A DNA stretch of 64,000 nucleotides from Brevibacterium antiquum CNRZ 918 (GTDB lineage Bacteria > Actinomycetota > Actinomycetes > Actinomycetales > Brevibacteriaceae): positions 1-64,000 of the forward strand of contig NZ_FXZD01000004.1 in NCBI RefSeq assembly GCF_900169145.1, written 5' to 3'. The translations under genes and the position numbers were made by a program. Positions 35,512 to 42,778 of the stretch are shown in pieces; position 1 is the first letter of the stretch, and each line of letters begins with the position of its first letter. Under the pieces are notes generated by a model. It was not told where the DNA came from. It did no database searches and saw only the letters and a list, made by a program, of their open reading frames with translations.

Positions 35512-36302
35512 TGTCGGTAGTTGCCTTCCGGTGCATCGGTGATGAACATCTTCCCCGGTGAGTGCGTGATCGCAAAGGGTGGGGCCGAGGCTTGAATGGC
35601 GACCTGGGGTGTGACTCCGCAGGCCCAGAACACGGGGATGTCGCCGTCTTGGATGGCGGGGGCGTCGCCGAAGTCGGGGGAGTGGAGGTCGGTGATGCCG
35701 ATCTGCTCGGGTTGACCGATGTGGACGGGGCCACCGTGGACGGCGGGGAAGCGGTCGGTGATGCGCACTGCCTCGGCGACCTGGTGGGCAGGGATGGGGC
35801 GCATGGACACGACCATGTTGCCGTGGACCCGACCGGCGGGTTGGCAGGCGATCGATGTGGAGTACATGGGGACGTTGCGACCGGCATCCTGGTGGCGGAT
35901 CGGGATGCCCGCGTCCAACAGCCCGGACTCGAAGGTGAAGCTGCATCCGATGAGGAAGGACACGAGATCGGGATGCTGGGACCAGGCAGCGCTGGCATCG
36001 TCGACCTCGTCGACGAGGGAGCCGTTCTCCCACAGCCTGTAGCCGGGGATGTCGGTGCGCAGGTCACTGCCTGGTGCCAGGGCGGATTCGACCTGCCCGG
36101 GCTCGAGGACGTCGATGACCGGGCACGGCTTCGGATTGCGCTGGGCGAAGAGCAGCATGTCGAAGGCCCAGTCAGCCGGGACCGCGATGAGGTTGGCCTG
36201 GAGCAGACCGGGAGCCAGGCCAGAGGTCGGGTCCGTGGACCCGGCCCGGATGCGCTCGCGGGCCTGTGCCCCAACCGACGTCTGTGCCTGGGCGTCAGTC
36301 AT
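35508..36302 (-). CDS. putative hydro-lyase, DUF1445 (D-glutamate cyclase-like)
   Basis: A 264-residue cytosolic enzyme. Conserved family segments are ..[15 protein letters not shown].., ..[14 protein letters not shown].., ..[19 protein letters not shown].., ..[23 protein letters not shown].. and ..[11 protein letters not shown]... The family is a standard partner of 5-oxoprolinase genes (ycsI beside ycsF, kipI and kipA in Bacillus subtilis) and is related to mammalian D-glutamate cyclase, which makes 5-oxo-D-proline from D-glutamate. ATGA overlaps link it to pxpA upstream and pxpB-pxpC downstream. Confidence 0.92.
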   Translation of the reverse strand: MTDAQAQTSVGAQARERIRAGSTDPTSGLAPGLLQANLIAVPADWAFDMLLFAQRNPKPCPVIDVLEPGQVESALAPGSDLRTDIPGYRLWENGSLVDEVDDASAAWSQHPDLVSFLIGCSFTFESGLLDAGIPIRHQDAGRNVPMYSTSIACQPAGRVHGNMVVSMRPIPAHQVAEAVRITDRFPAVHGGPVHIGQPEQIGITDLHSPDFGDAPAIQDGDIPVFWACGVTPQVAIQASAPPFAITHSPGKMFITDAPEGNYRQ

Positions 36303-37096
36303 GTCCAGGCACCTGCACCTGCGAATGGTGCGATCGTGACACCCGAGGACTCGAGGAGCTCGCGGGCTGCACGGGCCATGTCGATCGAGCCCTGGCTGTC
36401 GCCGTGGAAGCAGATCGACTGGGCATCGACGTCGACGAGGCTGCCGTCGATGGCTTCGACCTGACCGGTTTGGACCAGGTGCAGGACGCGGGCGGCCACG
36501 GCCTCGGGATCATGCAGGACGGCATTGGGCTCTGTTCGGGAGACCAGCGAGCCGTCGGGGTTGTAGGAGCGATCGGCGAAGGCTTCGGCCGCGACCTGTA
36601 GGCCCGCCTCCGCGGCGACGCGGTTCGCCACGCTGCCGGCCAGACCGAGGAATACGAGGGTGGGGTCGATGGCCTTGACCGCATCGACGACGACCTTGGC
36701 CTGCGCCTGATCGGTCACGATCGCGTTGTAGAGGCCGCCGTGAGGTTTGACGTAGGCGACCGATCCGCCCACGGCCCGAGTCAGGCCCAGCAGCGCACCG
36801 ATCTGGTATTCCACTTGCGCCTGCAGGGTCGCGGCAGGCACGTCGAGGGCCCGGCGACCGAAGCCTTCGTAGTCGTCATAGCCGGGATGGGCGCCGATGA
36901 TGACGCCGGTCTTCGTGGCCGCCTCGGCGGTGGTTCTGATGCCTTCGGGATTGCCTGCGTGGAAACCGCACGAGACGTTCGCGCTGGAGACCAGGCCCAG
37001 CATCGCGGCATCATCGCTGACGACGCGCTCGGGCACGTTCTCCCCGAGGTCCGAATTGAGGTCGATGGTGGTGGCGTTCGTAACTGTGGTGTTCAT
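36299..37096 (-). CDS. pxpA: 5-oxoprolinase subunit A (LamB/YcsF family)
   Basis: A 265-residue TIM-barrel-like subunit. Signature segments are [13 protein letters not shown] at the N terminus, ..[18 protein letters not shown].., ..[16 protein letters not shown].. and ..[11 protein letters not shown].., all matching PxpA. It needs PxpB and PxpC for activity. ATG 37096 lies 6 nt after GGAGG; an ATG two codons earlier (37102) overlaps the transporter stop and is also possible. Its stop overlaps the hydro-lyase start. Confidence 0.94.
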   Translation of the reverse strand: MNTTVTNATTIDLNSDLGENVPERVVSDDAAMLGLVSSANVSCGFHAGNPEGIRTTAEAATKTGVIIGAHPGYDDYEGFGRRALDVPAATLQAQVEYQIGALLGLTRAVGGSVAYVKPHGGLYNAIVTDQAQAKVVVDAVKAIDPTLVFLGLAGSVANRVAAEAGLQVAAEAFADRSYNPDGSLVSRTEPNAVLHDPEAVAARVLHLVQTGQVEAIDGSLVDVDAQSICFHGDSQGSIDMARAARELLESSGVTIAPFAGAGAWT

Positions 37097-37098
37097 TG

Positions 37099-38379
37099 TC
37101 ATCCTCCGATTCCGATCATTGCGAAGATGGGGCCGATCGATTGGGTTGCGGTGTACCACGTGACCAGTGTTGCGGCGGTGCCGATGATGAGCAACCACTT
37201 GGGGTACGAATCGGTGCCCAGCAGTCGTGGCCTGAACCAGCCGATGTACATGAAGATCGTCAGGCCGATCGGCAGGATCAGGCCGTTGAAGCCGCCGACG
37301 AAGACGAGCAGAGTTGCCGGCGCGGTGCCGATGCTGAGGTAGACGATCAGGGACACGACGATGAAGGCGACAGTTGCAAGCTGGAGCGGCCACCCCTTGT
37401 CGAGGCGTTTGGAGAATGCAGACAGGAACGTCGCCGAGGTGTAGGCGGCTCCGATGACCGAGCTCAGTGCCGCGGCCCAGAAGATGGCGCCGAAGATGCG
37501 CATGCCGGCATCACCGAGCGCGGCTGCGAAGGCCTGGCCGGCAGGGTTGGCGACCTGGGATTCGAGGTCGATGACGACGCCGGAGGCGACGACTCCGAGA
37601 ATGGCCAGGAACAGGATGTAGCGCATGACGCCGGTGACCAGGATGCCCGAGAGGGCAGAGCGCATCACACTCGGTGCGTTCTCAGGTCCGGTCTTGCCCG
37701 AGTCGAGGTAGCGGTGGGCGCCCGAGTAGGTGATGTAGCCGCCGACGGATCCGCCGACGATGGTCGTGATGGTGGCGAAGTTGATCGTGTCGGGCAGAAA
37801 GCTCTGTCGGATCGCCTCGCCGACCGGTGGGTGGGAGACGAACGCGACGATGCAGGTGAGGATGATCATGCCGACGCCGAGGACCATGACGACGATGTCG
37901 ACGACCTTGCCCGCGCGTTTGAACAGGAAGATGCCGATCGCCAGCAATCCGGTGAGCAGACCGCCGAGTTTCGGGTCGATTCCGATCAGGGCGTTGAGGC
38001 CGAGGCCGCCACCGGCGATGTTGCCGATGTTGAAGGCGAGCCCGCCGATGACGATGAGGATCGACAGGAGTATGCCCGTACCTGGGATCGCACTGGATGC
38101 CAGTTGCGCGGCCCGTTTGCCCGAGGAAGTGATCATGCGCCAGACGTTGAGCTGAATAGCGATGTCGATGAGGATCGAGATGAAGATGGCGAAGGCGAAG
38201 GCCGCTCCCATCTGAGCGGTGAACGTCGCCGTCTGGGTGATGAATCCGGGGCCGATGGCCGAGGTGGCCATGAGGAAGATCGCGCCCAGGATCGCACTGC
38301 GACTGACCTTGACCGAAGACTTCGCTGTCTGGTCGTTAGGCGTCTGGTCGTGCGGTGTCTGTTCTTGTGGCTGTGGCAT
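37099..38379 (-). CDS. NRAMP-related permease of the 5-oxoproline cluster
   Basis: A 426-residue transporter with about eleven membrane helices of the NRAMP fold. The N-terminal 28 residues are hydrophilic and Gln/Thr-rich. TM1 reads ..[16 protein letters not shown].. where metal-transporting NRAMPs have a DPGN motif, and TM6 reads ..[16 protein letters not shown].. without the Met-Pro-His motif. It therefore probably does not bind Mn/Fe. YcsG-type relatives accompany ycsF/kip genes, so 5-oxoproline or another organic substrate is a reasonable inference. ATG 38379 follows GGAGACCCC. It is the first gene of the operon, divergent from a GntR regulator. Confidence 0.85.
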   Translation of the reverse strand: MPQPQEQTPHDQTPNDQTAKSSVKVSRSAILGAIFLMATSAIGPGFITQTATFTAQMGAAFAFAIFISILIDIAIQLNVWRMITSSGKRAAQLASSAIPGTGILLSILIVIGGLAFNIGNIAGGGLGLNALIGIDPKLGGLLTGLLAIGIFLFKRAGKVVDIVVMVLGVGMIILTCIVAFVSHPPVGEAIRQSFLPDTINFATITTIVGGSVGGYITYSGAHRYLDSGKTGPENAPSVMRSALSGILVTGVMRYILFLAILGVVASGVVIDLESQVANPAGQAFAAALGDAGMRIFGAIFWAAALSSVIGAAYTSATFLSAFSKRLDKGWPLQLATVAFIVVSLIVYLSIGTAPATLLVFVGGFNGLILPIGLTIFMYIGWFRPRLLGTDSYPKWLLIIGTAATLVTWYTATQSIGPIFAMIGIGG

Positions 38380-38486
38380 GGGGTCTCCAAGTTGCCTGGT
38401 ATGTGGTCCGCTTCCCGCAGCGAGGGTGAGCCAACCGCTGTAGTGGTCCGCATCACCTCGGTGAAGCGTTAGACAATCTAGCATGG

Positions 38487-38502
38487 ATTGTTCAACAACA
38501 AT
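38487..38502. promoter_or_regulatory. palindrome between GntR regulator and 5-oxoproline operon
   Basis: ATTGTT (38487-38492), a 4-nt centre and AACAAT (38497-38502) form a perfect inverted repeat. A tighter palindrome TTGTT-C-AACAA lies inside it. TTGT..ACAA half-sites are common for FCD-type GntR proteins. It sits about 110 bp before the permease start and 80 bp before the regulator, which suits control of both. Confidence 0.6.
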
Positions 38503-38581
38503 AGACTCACATCACATTTCGAAACGAGAGTTGTCTTCAGCTCCACGGGCTATTTGTTGCCTCTATCACTAGGATGGAATC

Positions 38582-39220
38582 GTGAACTACGAATCGTCCC
38601 TGGTCAATCAGCTCACAGGTCGCCTCATCGTCGGTGAGCTGCGTCCCGGCGCGCGCTTGTCCGAAGCCGCCTTGGCGAAGGAGTTCGACGTCTCCCGGAA
38701 CACTCTGCGTGAGGCGTTCCGAGTACTGGGGGAGCAGGGGCTGGTCAATCACATCCCGCACCGCGGGGTCTCGGTGGCATCGCCGAACACCTCAGACGTC
38801 ATCGACATCTATCGGGTGCGGCGCCATATCGAATGCTCGGTGCTGGAGAAGGCCCCGAAGAACCACCCAGGCGCCGAACAGATGCGCAGGGCCGTCGACA
38901 CCGCACGCAGTGCCGCTGCCGCCGATGACTGGCTGCAGGTGGGGACGGTGAATATGGCCTTCCACAATGCGCTGGTCTCGCTGTCTGACAGTACCCGTCT
39001 GATGCGGTCGTTCGGGAACGTTCTCGCCGAGCTGCGGCTGGCCTTCCTCAAGGTCGAAGTCCTCGATTTCCTCCATGCACCGTTCGTTGATCGCAACCAA
39101 GAGGTCCTCGACACCTACCTCAACGAGAGCCCCAAGGCGGCAGCTGCGAAACTGGACGCCTACCTCGGCGACTCCGAACGTCAGGTCCTCGGCGCCTACG
39201 CTCGCGCCGGCCAGGACTGA
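38582..39220 (+). CDS. GntR-family (FCD) transcriptional regulator
   Basis: A 212-residue regulator. The N-terminal winged helix (..GARLSEAALAKEFDVSRNTLREAFRVLGEQGLVNHIPHRGVSVA..) is followed by an all-helical FCD ligand domain with metal-ligand-type residues (..NMAFHNALVSLSDST..). It likely senses 5-oxoproline or a related acid and controls the divergent permease-pxp operon. GTG 38582 has TAGGAT exactly 6 nt upstream and no Shine-Dalgarno sequence. Confidence 0.9.
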   Translation: MNYESSLVNQLTGRLIVGELRPGARLSEAALAKEFDVSRNTLREAFRVLGEQGLVNHIPHRGVSVASPNTSDVIDIYRVRRHIECSVLEKAPKNHPGAEQMRRAVDTARSAAAADDWLQVGTVNMAFHNALVSLSDSTRLMRSFGNVLAELRLAFLKVEVLDFLHAPFVDRNQEVLDTYLNESPKAAAAKLDAYLGDSERQVLGAYARAGQD

Positions 39221-39272
39221 CGCTTCGGCCAGGGCAGACGCTTCGGCCAGGGCAGACGCTTCGGCCAGGGCT
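39219..39272. repeat. three tandem 18-bp repeats
   Basis: GACGCTTCGGCCAGGGCA is present three times (39219-39236, 39237-39254, 39255-39272; the last ends CT instead of CA). The first copy includes the last two bases of the GntR stop codon. It resembles the sequence just upstream (..GCGCCGGCCAGGACTGA), so it may have grown from the gene end by slippage. Confidence 0.9.
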
Positions 39273-39421
39273 GAGTGCGAAAATCACAGCACAGGGCCCG
39301 TTGAGGCCCGACTGCTAGACTGGGAGAGACGTGTTTGTGCAAATTGCATACGCCCATGTCGGCCCAGGGCTGGCATGTCTAGCGGCAGATCCGACAGTGG
39401 TCGATCTGCAAGGAGTGCGCA

Positions 39422-39658
39422 ATGAAGTATGCACCATATCTCTGTCCCGACTGCTACGGCCGTCTCATTGACACCGCCGCTTCTGCGGAGCCCGGCGACG
39501 GAGTCAACCTGAACCCCATGCTTGAGTGCGCAGACGGTTGCGGTGTTTCGGAGAGGGCGCTCAAGCCCTACAGGACCCGGATGAATGGCAAGGCCCGAAC
39601 CCCAGGCAGGACGCCGGTCCGAACTGCGGCTAAGGCACCGGCTCGACGCCAGCACTAG
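39422..39658 (+). CDS. small Cys-rich protein, possible zinc ribbon
   Basis: A 78-residue protein preceded by AAGGAG 6 nt before ATG 39422. CPDC at residues 8-11 and ..ECADGCGV.. near residue 36 could make a four-Cys zinc site. The C-terminal 25 residues are basic and Thr/Ala/Arg-rich, a possible nucleic-acid-binding tail. The family is unknown. It is followed by a terminator. Confidence 0.75.
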   Translation: MKYAPYLCPDCYGRLIDTAASAEPGDGVNLNPMLECADGCGVSERALKPYRTRMNGKARTPGRTPVRTAAKAPARRQH

Positions 39659-39700
39659 CCGACTGGCACCTACCCAGCCGCGTGCTAGCGGAGACAAACA

Positions 39701-39737
39701 AGAAACCGCCGTTCGGATCATCCGAACGGCGGTTTCT
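39701..39737. terminator. terminator between small gene and tRNA-Lys
   Basis: An 18-bp perfect inverted repeat with a single central base (AGAAACCGCCGTTCGGAT at 39701-39718 against 39720-39737) ends in TTTCTCT on the plus strand and in a matching T-rich run on the minus strand. It serves the convergent small gene and tRNA-Lys. Confidence 0.9.
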
Positions 39738-39743
39738 CTGCTG

Positions 39744-39816
39744 TGCACCCCCCGGGACTTGAACCCGGAACCCACTGATTAAGAGTCAGTTGCTCTACCA
39801 ATTGAGCTAGAGGTGC
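39744..39816 (-). tRNA. tRNA-Lys (anticodon CTT)
   Basis: A 73-nt cloverleaf on the minus strand. The acceptor stem is GCACCTC/GGGGTGC, anticodon stem ACTGA/TCAGT with loop CTCTTAA (anticodon CTT), and T arm CCGGGTTCAAGTCCCGG. CCA is not encoded. A diverged copy of its 3' half lies 110 bp away. Confidence 0.95.
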
Positions 39817-39922
39817 GAGCTGCGCACGTCGCGCAACGAGAATTAATATTACTCAGGTTCCCAGGGTTCATGCAAACCGAGAACCGTTTATGTGAGGTAG
39901 CTCGCATACCTGCAGGTCAAGT

Positions 39923-39958
39923 CCGGGACATGAACCCTCAACCCACTAATCAAAAGTC
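39923..39958 (-). pseudogene. decayed tRNA-Lys fragment
   Basis: These 36 bases match 30 of 36 positions of the anticodon-to-T-arm part of the intact tRNA-Lys nearby. The anticodon loop position reads CTTTTGA, which would be a TTT anticodon. Stem pairs in the anticodon and T arms are broken and the 5' half is absent, so it is not functional. It may be an old attachment-site duplicate or a lost second lysine tRNA. Confidence 0.65.
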
Positions 39959-39987
39959 CCCCTGATCAGGCCTCGGCTGACCAGGCG

Positions 39988-40308
39988 TCAGAGGTACATC
40001 CCGGATCTCGACTGTTCCGCCGGTTCTGAGACCGCGTGGACGTCGCGCTCACGCAGGAGCACATATGCCTGCCCCTCAAGCTCCACCTCGGCGAGTTCCT
40101 CAGGATCGTAGAGGACGGTATCGCCGAGGTTGGTCTGCCGCACGTGTGGGCCGGCCGCGACGACCTTGCCCCACACGAGACGCTTCCCCATGCTGGCGGT
40201 TGCCGGGATGACGATCCCAGCCGAGGATTTTCGCTCCCCTGCCTCTTCACCCGGATCCAGGAGGATCCGGTCGTGCAGCATACGGATGGGCAGAGGGAGT
40301 TCAGCCAC
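39988..40308 (-). CDS. stand-alone GroES-like co-chaperonin family protein
   Basis: A 106-residue protein with the GroES fold signature: ..RMLHDRILLDP.. at the N terminus, ..SSAGIVIPATASMGKRLVWGKVVAAGP.., ..GDTVLYDPEELAEVELEGQAYVLLRERDVHAV... The mobile-loop region (..GERKSSAGIVIPATA..) is present, so it might contact a GroEL, but no groEL is nearby. Normal operons pair groES with groEL. It overlaps the DUF3618 gene upstream by 8 bp and is co-expressed with it. Confidence 0.85.
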   Translation of the reverse strand: MAELPLPIRMLHDRILLDPGEEAGERKSSAGIVIPATASMGKRLVWGKVVAAGPHVRQTNLGDTVLYDPEELAEVELEGQAYVLLRERDVHAVSEPAEQSRSGMYL

Positions 40309-40591
40309 GCTTGCTGCGGCCGGAGAAGCCCACGATCAGTGCGGCCACGCCGAGGACGGTGCCGACGCCGAGTGCTATCGCCTCAGGCTTGACCGAACCG
40401 CTCTCTTCGTCGACGACGGTGGACTTGGCCTTGTTGGCGGCGCGAGTGGCCAGGACCTTCGGGTGGACGCGGCCCACAAGTTCATCGATGTTGTCCGCGA
40501 TACGCTCTTCGCGCAGGCGAATCGATTCCGCCAGCTGTGTCGGTGACGCTGAGTCGACGGTCACATCTGAGGTGTAGACATTGTCAGTCAT
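40301..40591 (-). CDS. DUF3618 membrane-associated protein
   Basis: A 96-residue protein. The family motif ..SPTQLAESIRLREERIADNIDELVGRVHPKVLA.. is followed by a short linker and one C-terminal hydrophobic helix (..AIALGVGTVLGVAALIVGF..) and a basic tail. DUF3618 occurs in actinobacteria, often with phage-shock-like or membrane-bound partners; function is unknown. ATG 40591 is used with GGAGG about 10 nt upstream. Confidence 0.85.
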   Translation of the reverse strand: MTDNVYTSDVTVDSASPTQLAESIRLREERIADNIDELVGRVHPKVLATRAANKAKSTVVDEESGSVKPEAIALGVGTVLGVAALIVGFSGRSKRG

Positions 40592-41040
40592 CGGGGCATG
40601 TCCTCCGGGTCGAGAATACATTCATGCACGTGACGGGGTGCCACAGTGCCTCGTGTCAAGCTTAACCGCTTGGTTCTCTCAGTGTCAGATATTGGCTGCG
40701 GAGAGCCGAAAAGTCACGACTTCGACACAGGCGTCCTCGGGCATGGTCGGAGAGTGATCGCGCAGGTTTGCCCTAGAGCCGTTGACGCTCGACCCGGCAA
40801 TCAGTCGCAGAGTCTGCGGTGTCAGCTGACTCAGTCGGTGGGAACTTCGCTGCGGTGATGTCGATGGGAAGCGACCCGTGGTCGGTGTTGTCGAAGTAGG
40901 CCGGAGCAGGGCCTGGCTGTCCTTCCCGATGGGTGCGATCACGACCGGGGAGCCTGCACCGGCTGTGGTGATCACCTGGAGTTCTGAGTCGTAGGCGTCC
41001 ATGCTGAGATCTGAGGACACCAGGGACCGGTGCGCTGGGC
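40592..41040. other. intergenic stretch, no confident gene
   Basis: A minus-strand frame of about 105 codons from ATG 41003 to 40685 begins with plausible sequence (MDAYDSELQVITTAGAGSPV). It turns into Ser/Thr/Arg-rich text typical of a wrong frame and has no ribosome binding site. It could be the remnant of a gene. Nothing else is seen. Confidence 0.35.
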
Positions 41041-42669
41041 TCAGGTCTGCTTGTTGCGTCGCCCGACGAGCCAGATGATGAAGCCGACAGCGGCCATACC
41101 TGAGGCAGCGAGGATGAAGACCGGCCACGAACTCACAATCGTTGACACAACCGACTCACCGAACGAGGGCGTTGATGGTTTGTCGCTGCGAGGCTCTGGC
41201 GTGTCGCCTCCGGTGATGAGGTCCGTGTCGTCGTCAGGCACTGGTGTGTCCGGGTTCTGCGGGACGGGGTCCGAGTAGTCCGGAGGAGGGGCGTCGCCAT
41301 TTCCGGGCATCCAATCGTTGCCGACATCTCCGGGAATCTGGTCGCGTGTATCGGACGAGCCGTTTCCGGTCGCAGGATCCGGGGTGGTGTTCTCACCGTC
41401 TGGTCCCTCATCTCCCGAGGTTGTTCCGGAACCGTCCGTGTCTGCCGAGCCTTTGTCGTCTTGCCCGCCGTCCTTGTCCGAGCTGCCGTCGTTACCGGCA
41501 TCTCCTACGCTGTCGGAGTTGCCGGAATCAGAGTCGGAATTAGAGCCGTCCGAGGATGACGAGGAATTCGAATCAGAATTCTTCTTGGCCGAATCGGCGT
41601 CTGACGATGACGAAGCGTCAGCGTCTTTCGAATCGGCCTGTGCTGAGTCTGATGCGTTGGAGTCAGAAGACGCCTTCGATGAGGACTTGCTGTCCGAGGA
41701 GCTGCTCGAGTTCGCGTTCTTGCTGTCGGTCGAGGCGGTGGCGTTCTTCGAGCCGGTGTCGTTGCTATCTGCATTGGAGTCCTCGGATGCACTCTTATCC
41801 GCGTTACTGGACGAGTCTTTGTCTTTCCCATCGGCACCGGAAGCGTCGGTATTGTCGTCGGCGTTGGGGTTCTCATCCGCGTTCCCATCAGGGTCACTGT
41901 CGGCATCGTCGCCGGGATCTGGGGGGTACGACTCACCCGCGACGGTGATGTTCTTGCCGTTCGAGGTGAAGGTCCACGCGGGCTCGGGTGGACCGTCGAA
42001 ATCTGTGAAGCGCATCGCTTTGCCGCTTTCGGCGTCAATAACTACACCATTTTTATTGAGCGAGTACTTGGCGGGTGCTTCTGCTGCTGCCTCAGGCACG
42101 GGGTTTCCGCTGTCGTCGGTGCTGCTATCCGACTCGGAACCGGCTGTGGTCGAATCGGAGGAGGCTTCTGAGTCGGTGCTGGTCTGCGTCGGCCAGCGCT
42201 TGCCAACTTCCTTCTGGGGAGGACCATCGAACTTTGCGCCCTCCCAGCTCTTAGGCATGTTTCCGGGTTTGCTATCCGGCGTCGCTAGCTTAAGTGTCTG
42301 CTCGTCCACGTCCCAGGTCGCTTTTAGCGGTTTGGCGGTCTTGCATGGAGGATCACCGTCGGTGAATTTTTTTTCGGGGCTACAAGCTTTATCTTTGGTC
42401 TCGTCCTCGTCTGCCCCAGCATCGGTGCCTTCGTTGCTACCAGACCCACCCGAATTCGCCGCAGACGTAGGATCCTTACCGTCGGCTGAATCTCCGGCTT
42501 CTGAATCAGTGTTCCCAGTCGCGGAAGCACTTGCCTCCACCTCCACCTCGGCAGAGGTGGAGGCCGCGGCGTTTGCAGGAACGACTGTGGCCGTGATCGG
42601 CAGGAATACCAGGGCAAGAGAAGTGCCGAGGGCGGCCGCTGTGCGGCTGAACTCGTGTCTAATTGGCAC
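41041..42669 (-). CDS. Ser/Asp-rich envelope protein with C-terminal membrane anchor
   Basis: A 542-residue exported protein. It has a signal peptide to about residue 36 (..LVFLPITATVVPANA|AAS). A globular part follows that contains two similar segments, each with DGPP (..GAKFDGPPQKEVG.. and ..FTDFDGPPEPAWTF..) and a Cys pair. Then come about 230 residues of low-complexity Ser/Asp/Asn and a C-terminal helix (..WPVFILAASGMAAVGFIIWLVG) with RRNKQT. No LPXTG motif. GTG 42669 is chosen since AAAGGA lies just upstream. The protein resembles surface stalk proteins; function is unknown. The gene after it on the same strand may be a partner. Confidence 0.75.
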   Translation of the reverse strand: MPIRHEFSRTAAALGTSLALVFLPITATVVPANAAASTSAEVEVEASASATGNTDSEAGDSADGKDPTSAANSGGSGSNEGTDAGADEDETKDKACSPEKKFTDGDPPCKTAKPLKATWDVDEQTLKLATPDSKPGNMPKSWEGAKFDGPPQKEVGKRWPTQTSTDSEASSDSTTAGSESDSSTDDSGNPVPEAAAEAPAKYSLNKNGVVIDAESGKAMRFTDFDGPPEPAWTFTSNGKNITVAGESYPPDPGDDADSDPDGNADENPNADDNTDASGADGKDKDSSSNADKSASEDSNADSNDTGSKNATASTDSKNANSSSSSDSKSSSKASSDSNASDSAQADSKDADASSSSDADSAKKNSDSNSSSSSDGSNSDSDSGNSDSVGDAGNDGSSDKDGGQDDKGSADTDGSGTTSGDEGPDGENTTPDPATGNGSSDTRDQIPGDVGNDWMPGNGDAPPPDYSDPVPQNPDTPVPDDDTDLITGGDTPEPRSDKPSTPSFGESVVSTIVSSWPVFILAASGMAAVGFIIWLVGRRNKQT

Positions 42670-42778
42670 TGTGTTCCTTTGCGGTGAGGGCTCCGGCATC
42701 AAACATACAAGGGGGCATGACGGACAGGCACGTCGCCGTCCATCATAATGGCTGCGGCAAGGGTGAGAAAGTCATCGT

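Noticed and set aside
37096..38472. Plus-strand frame of 458 codons opposite the permease gene
   Set aside because: Asp/Gly/Arg-rich antisense of a membrane protein gene.
40685..41003. Possible 105-codon gene in the intergenic stretch
   Set aside because: Only the first third looks coding; no ribosome binding site or family. Left as unsupported.
41318..42748. Plus-strand frame of 476 codons, Ser/Glu-rich
   Set aside because: Complement of the Ser/Asp-rich surface protein gene; the repeats of Ser and Glu codons are mirror images of Asp and Ser codons. The minus strand has the signal peptide and anchor.
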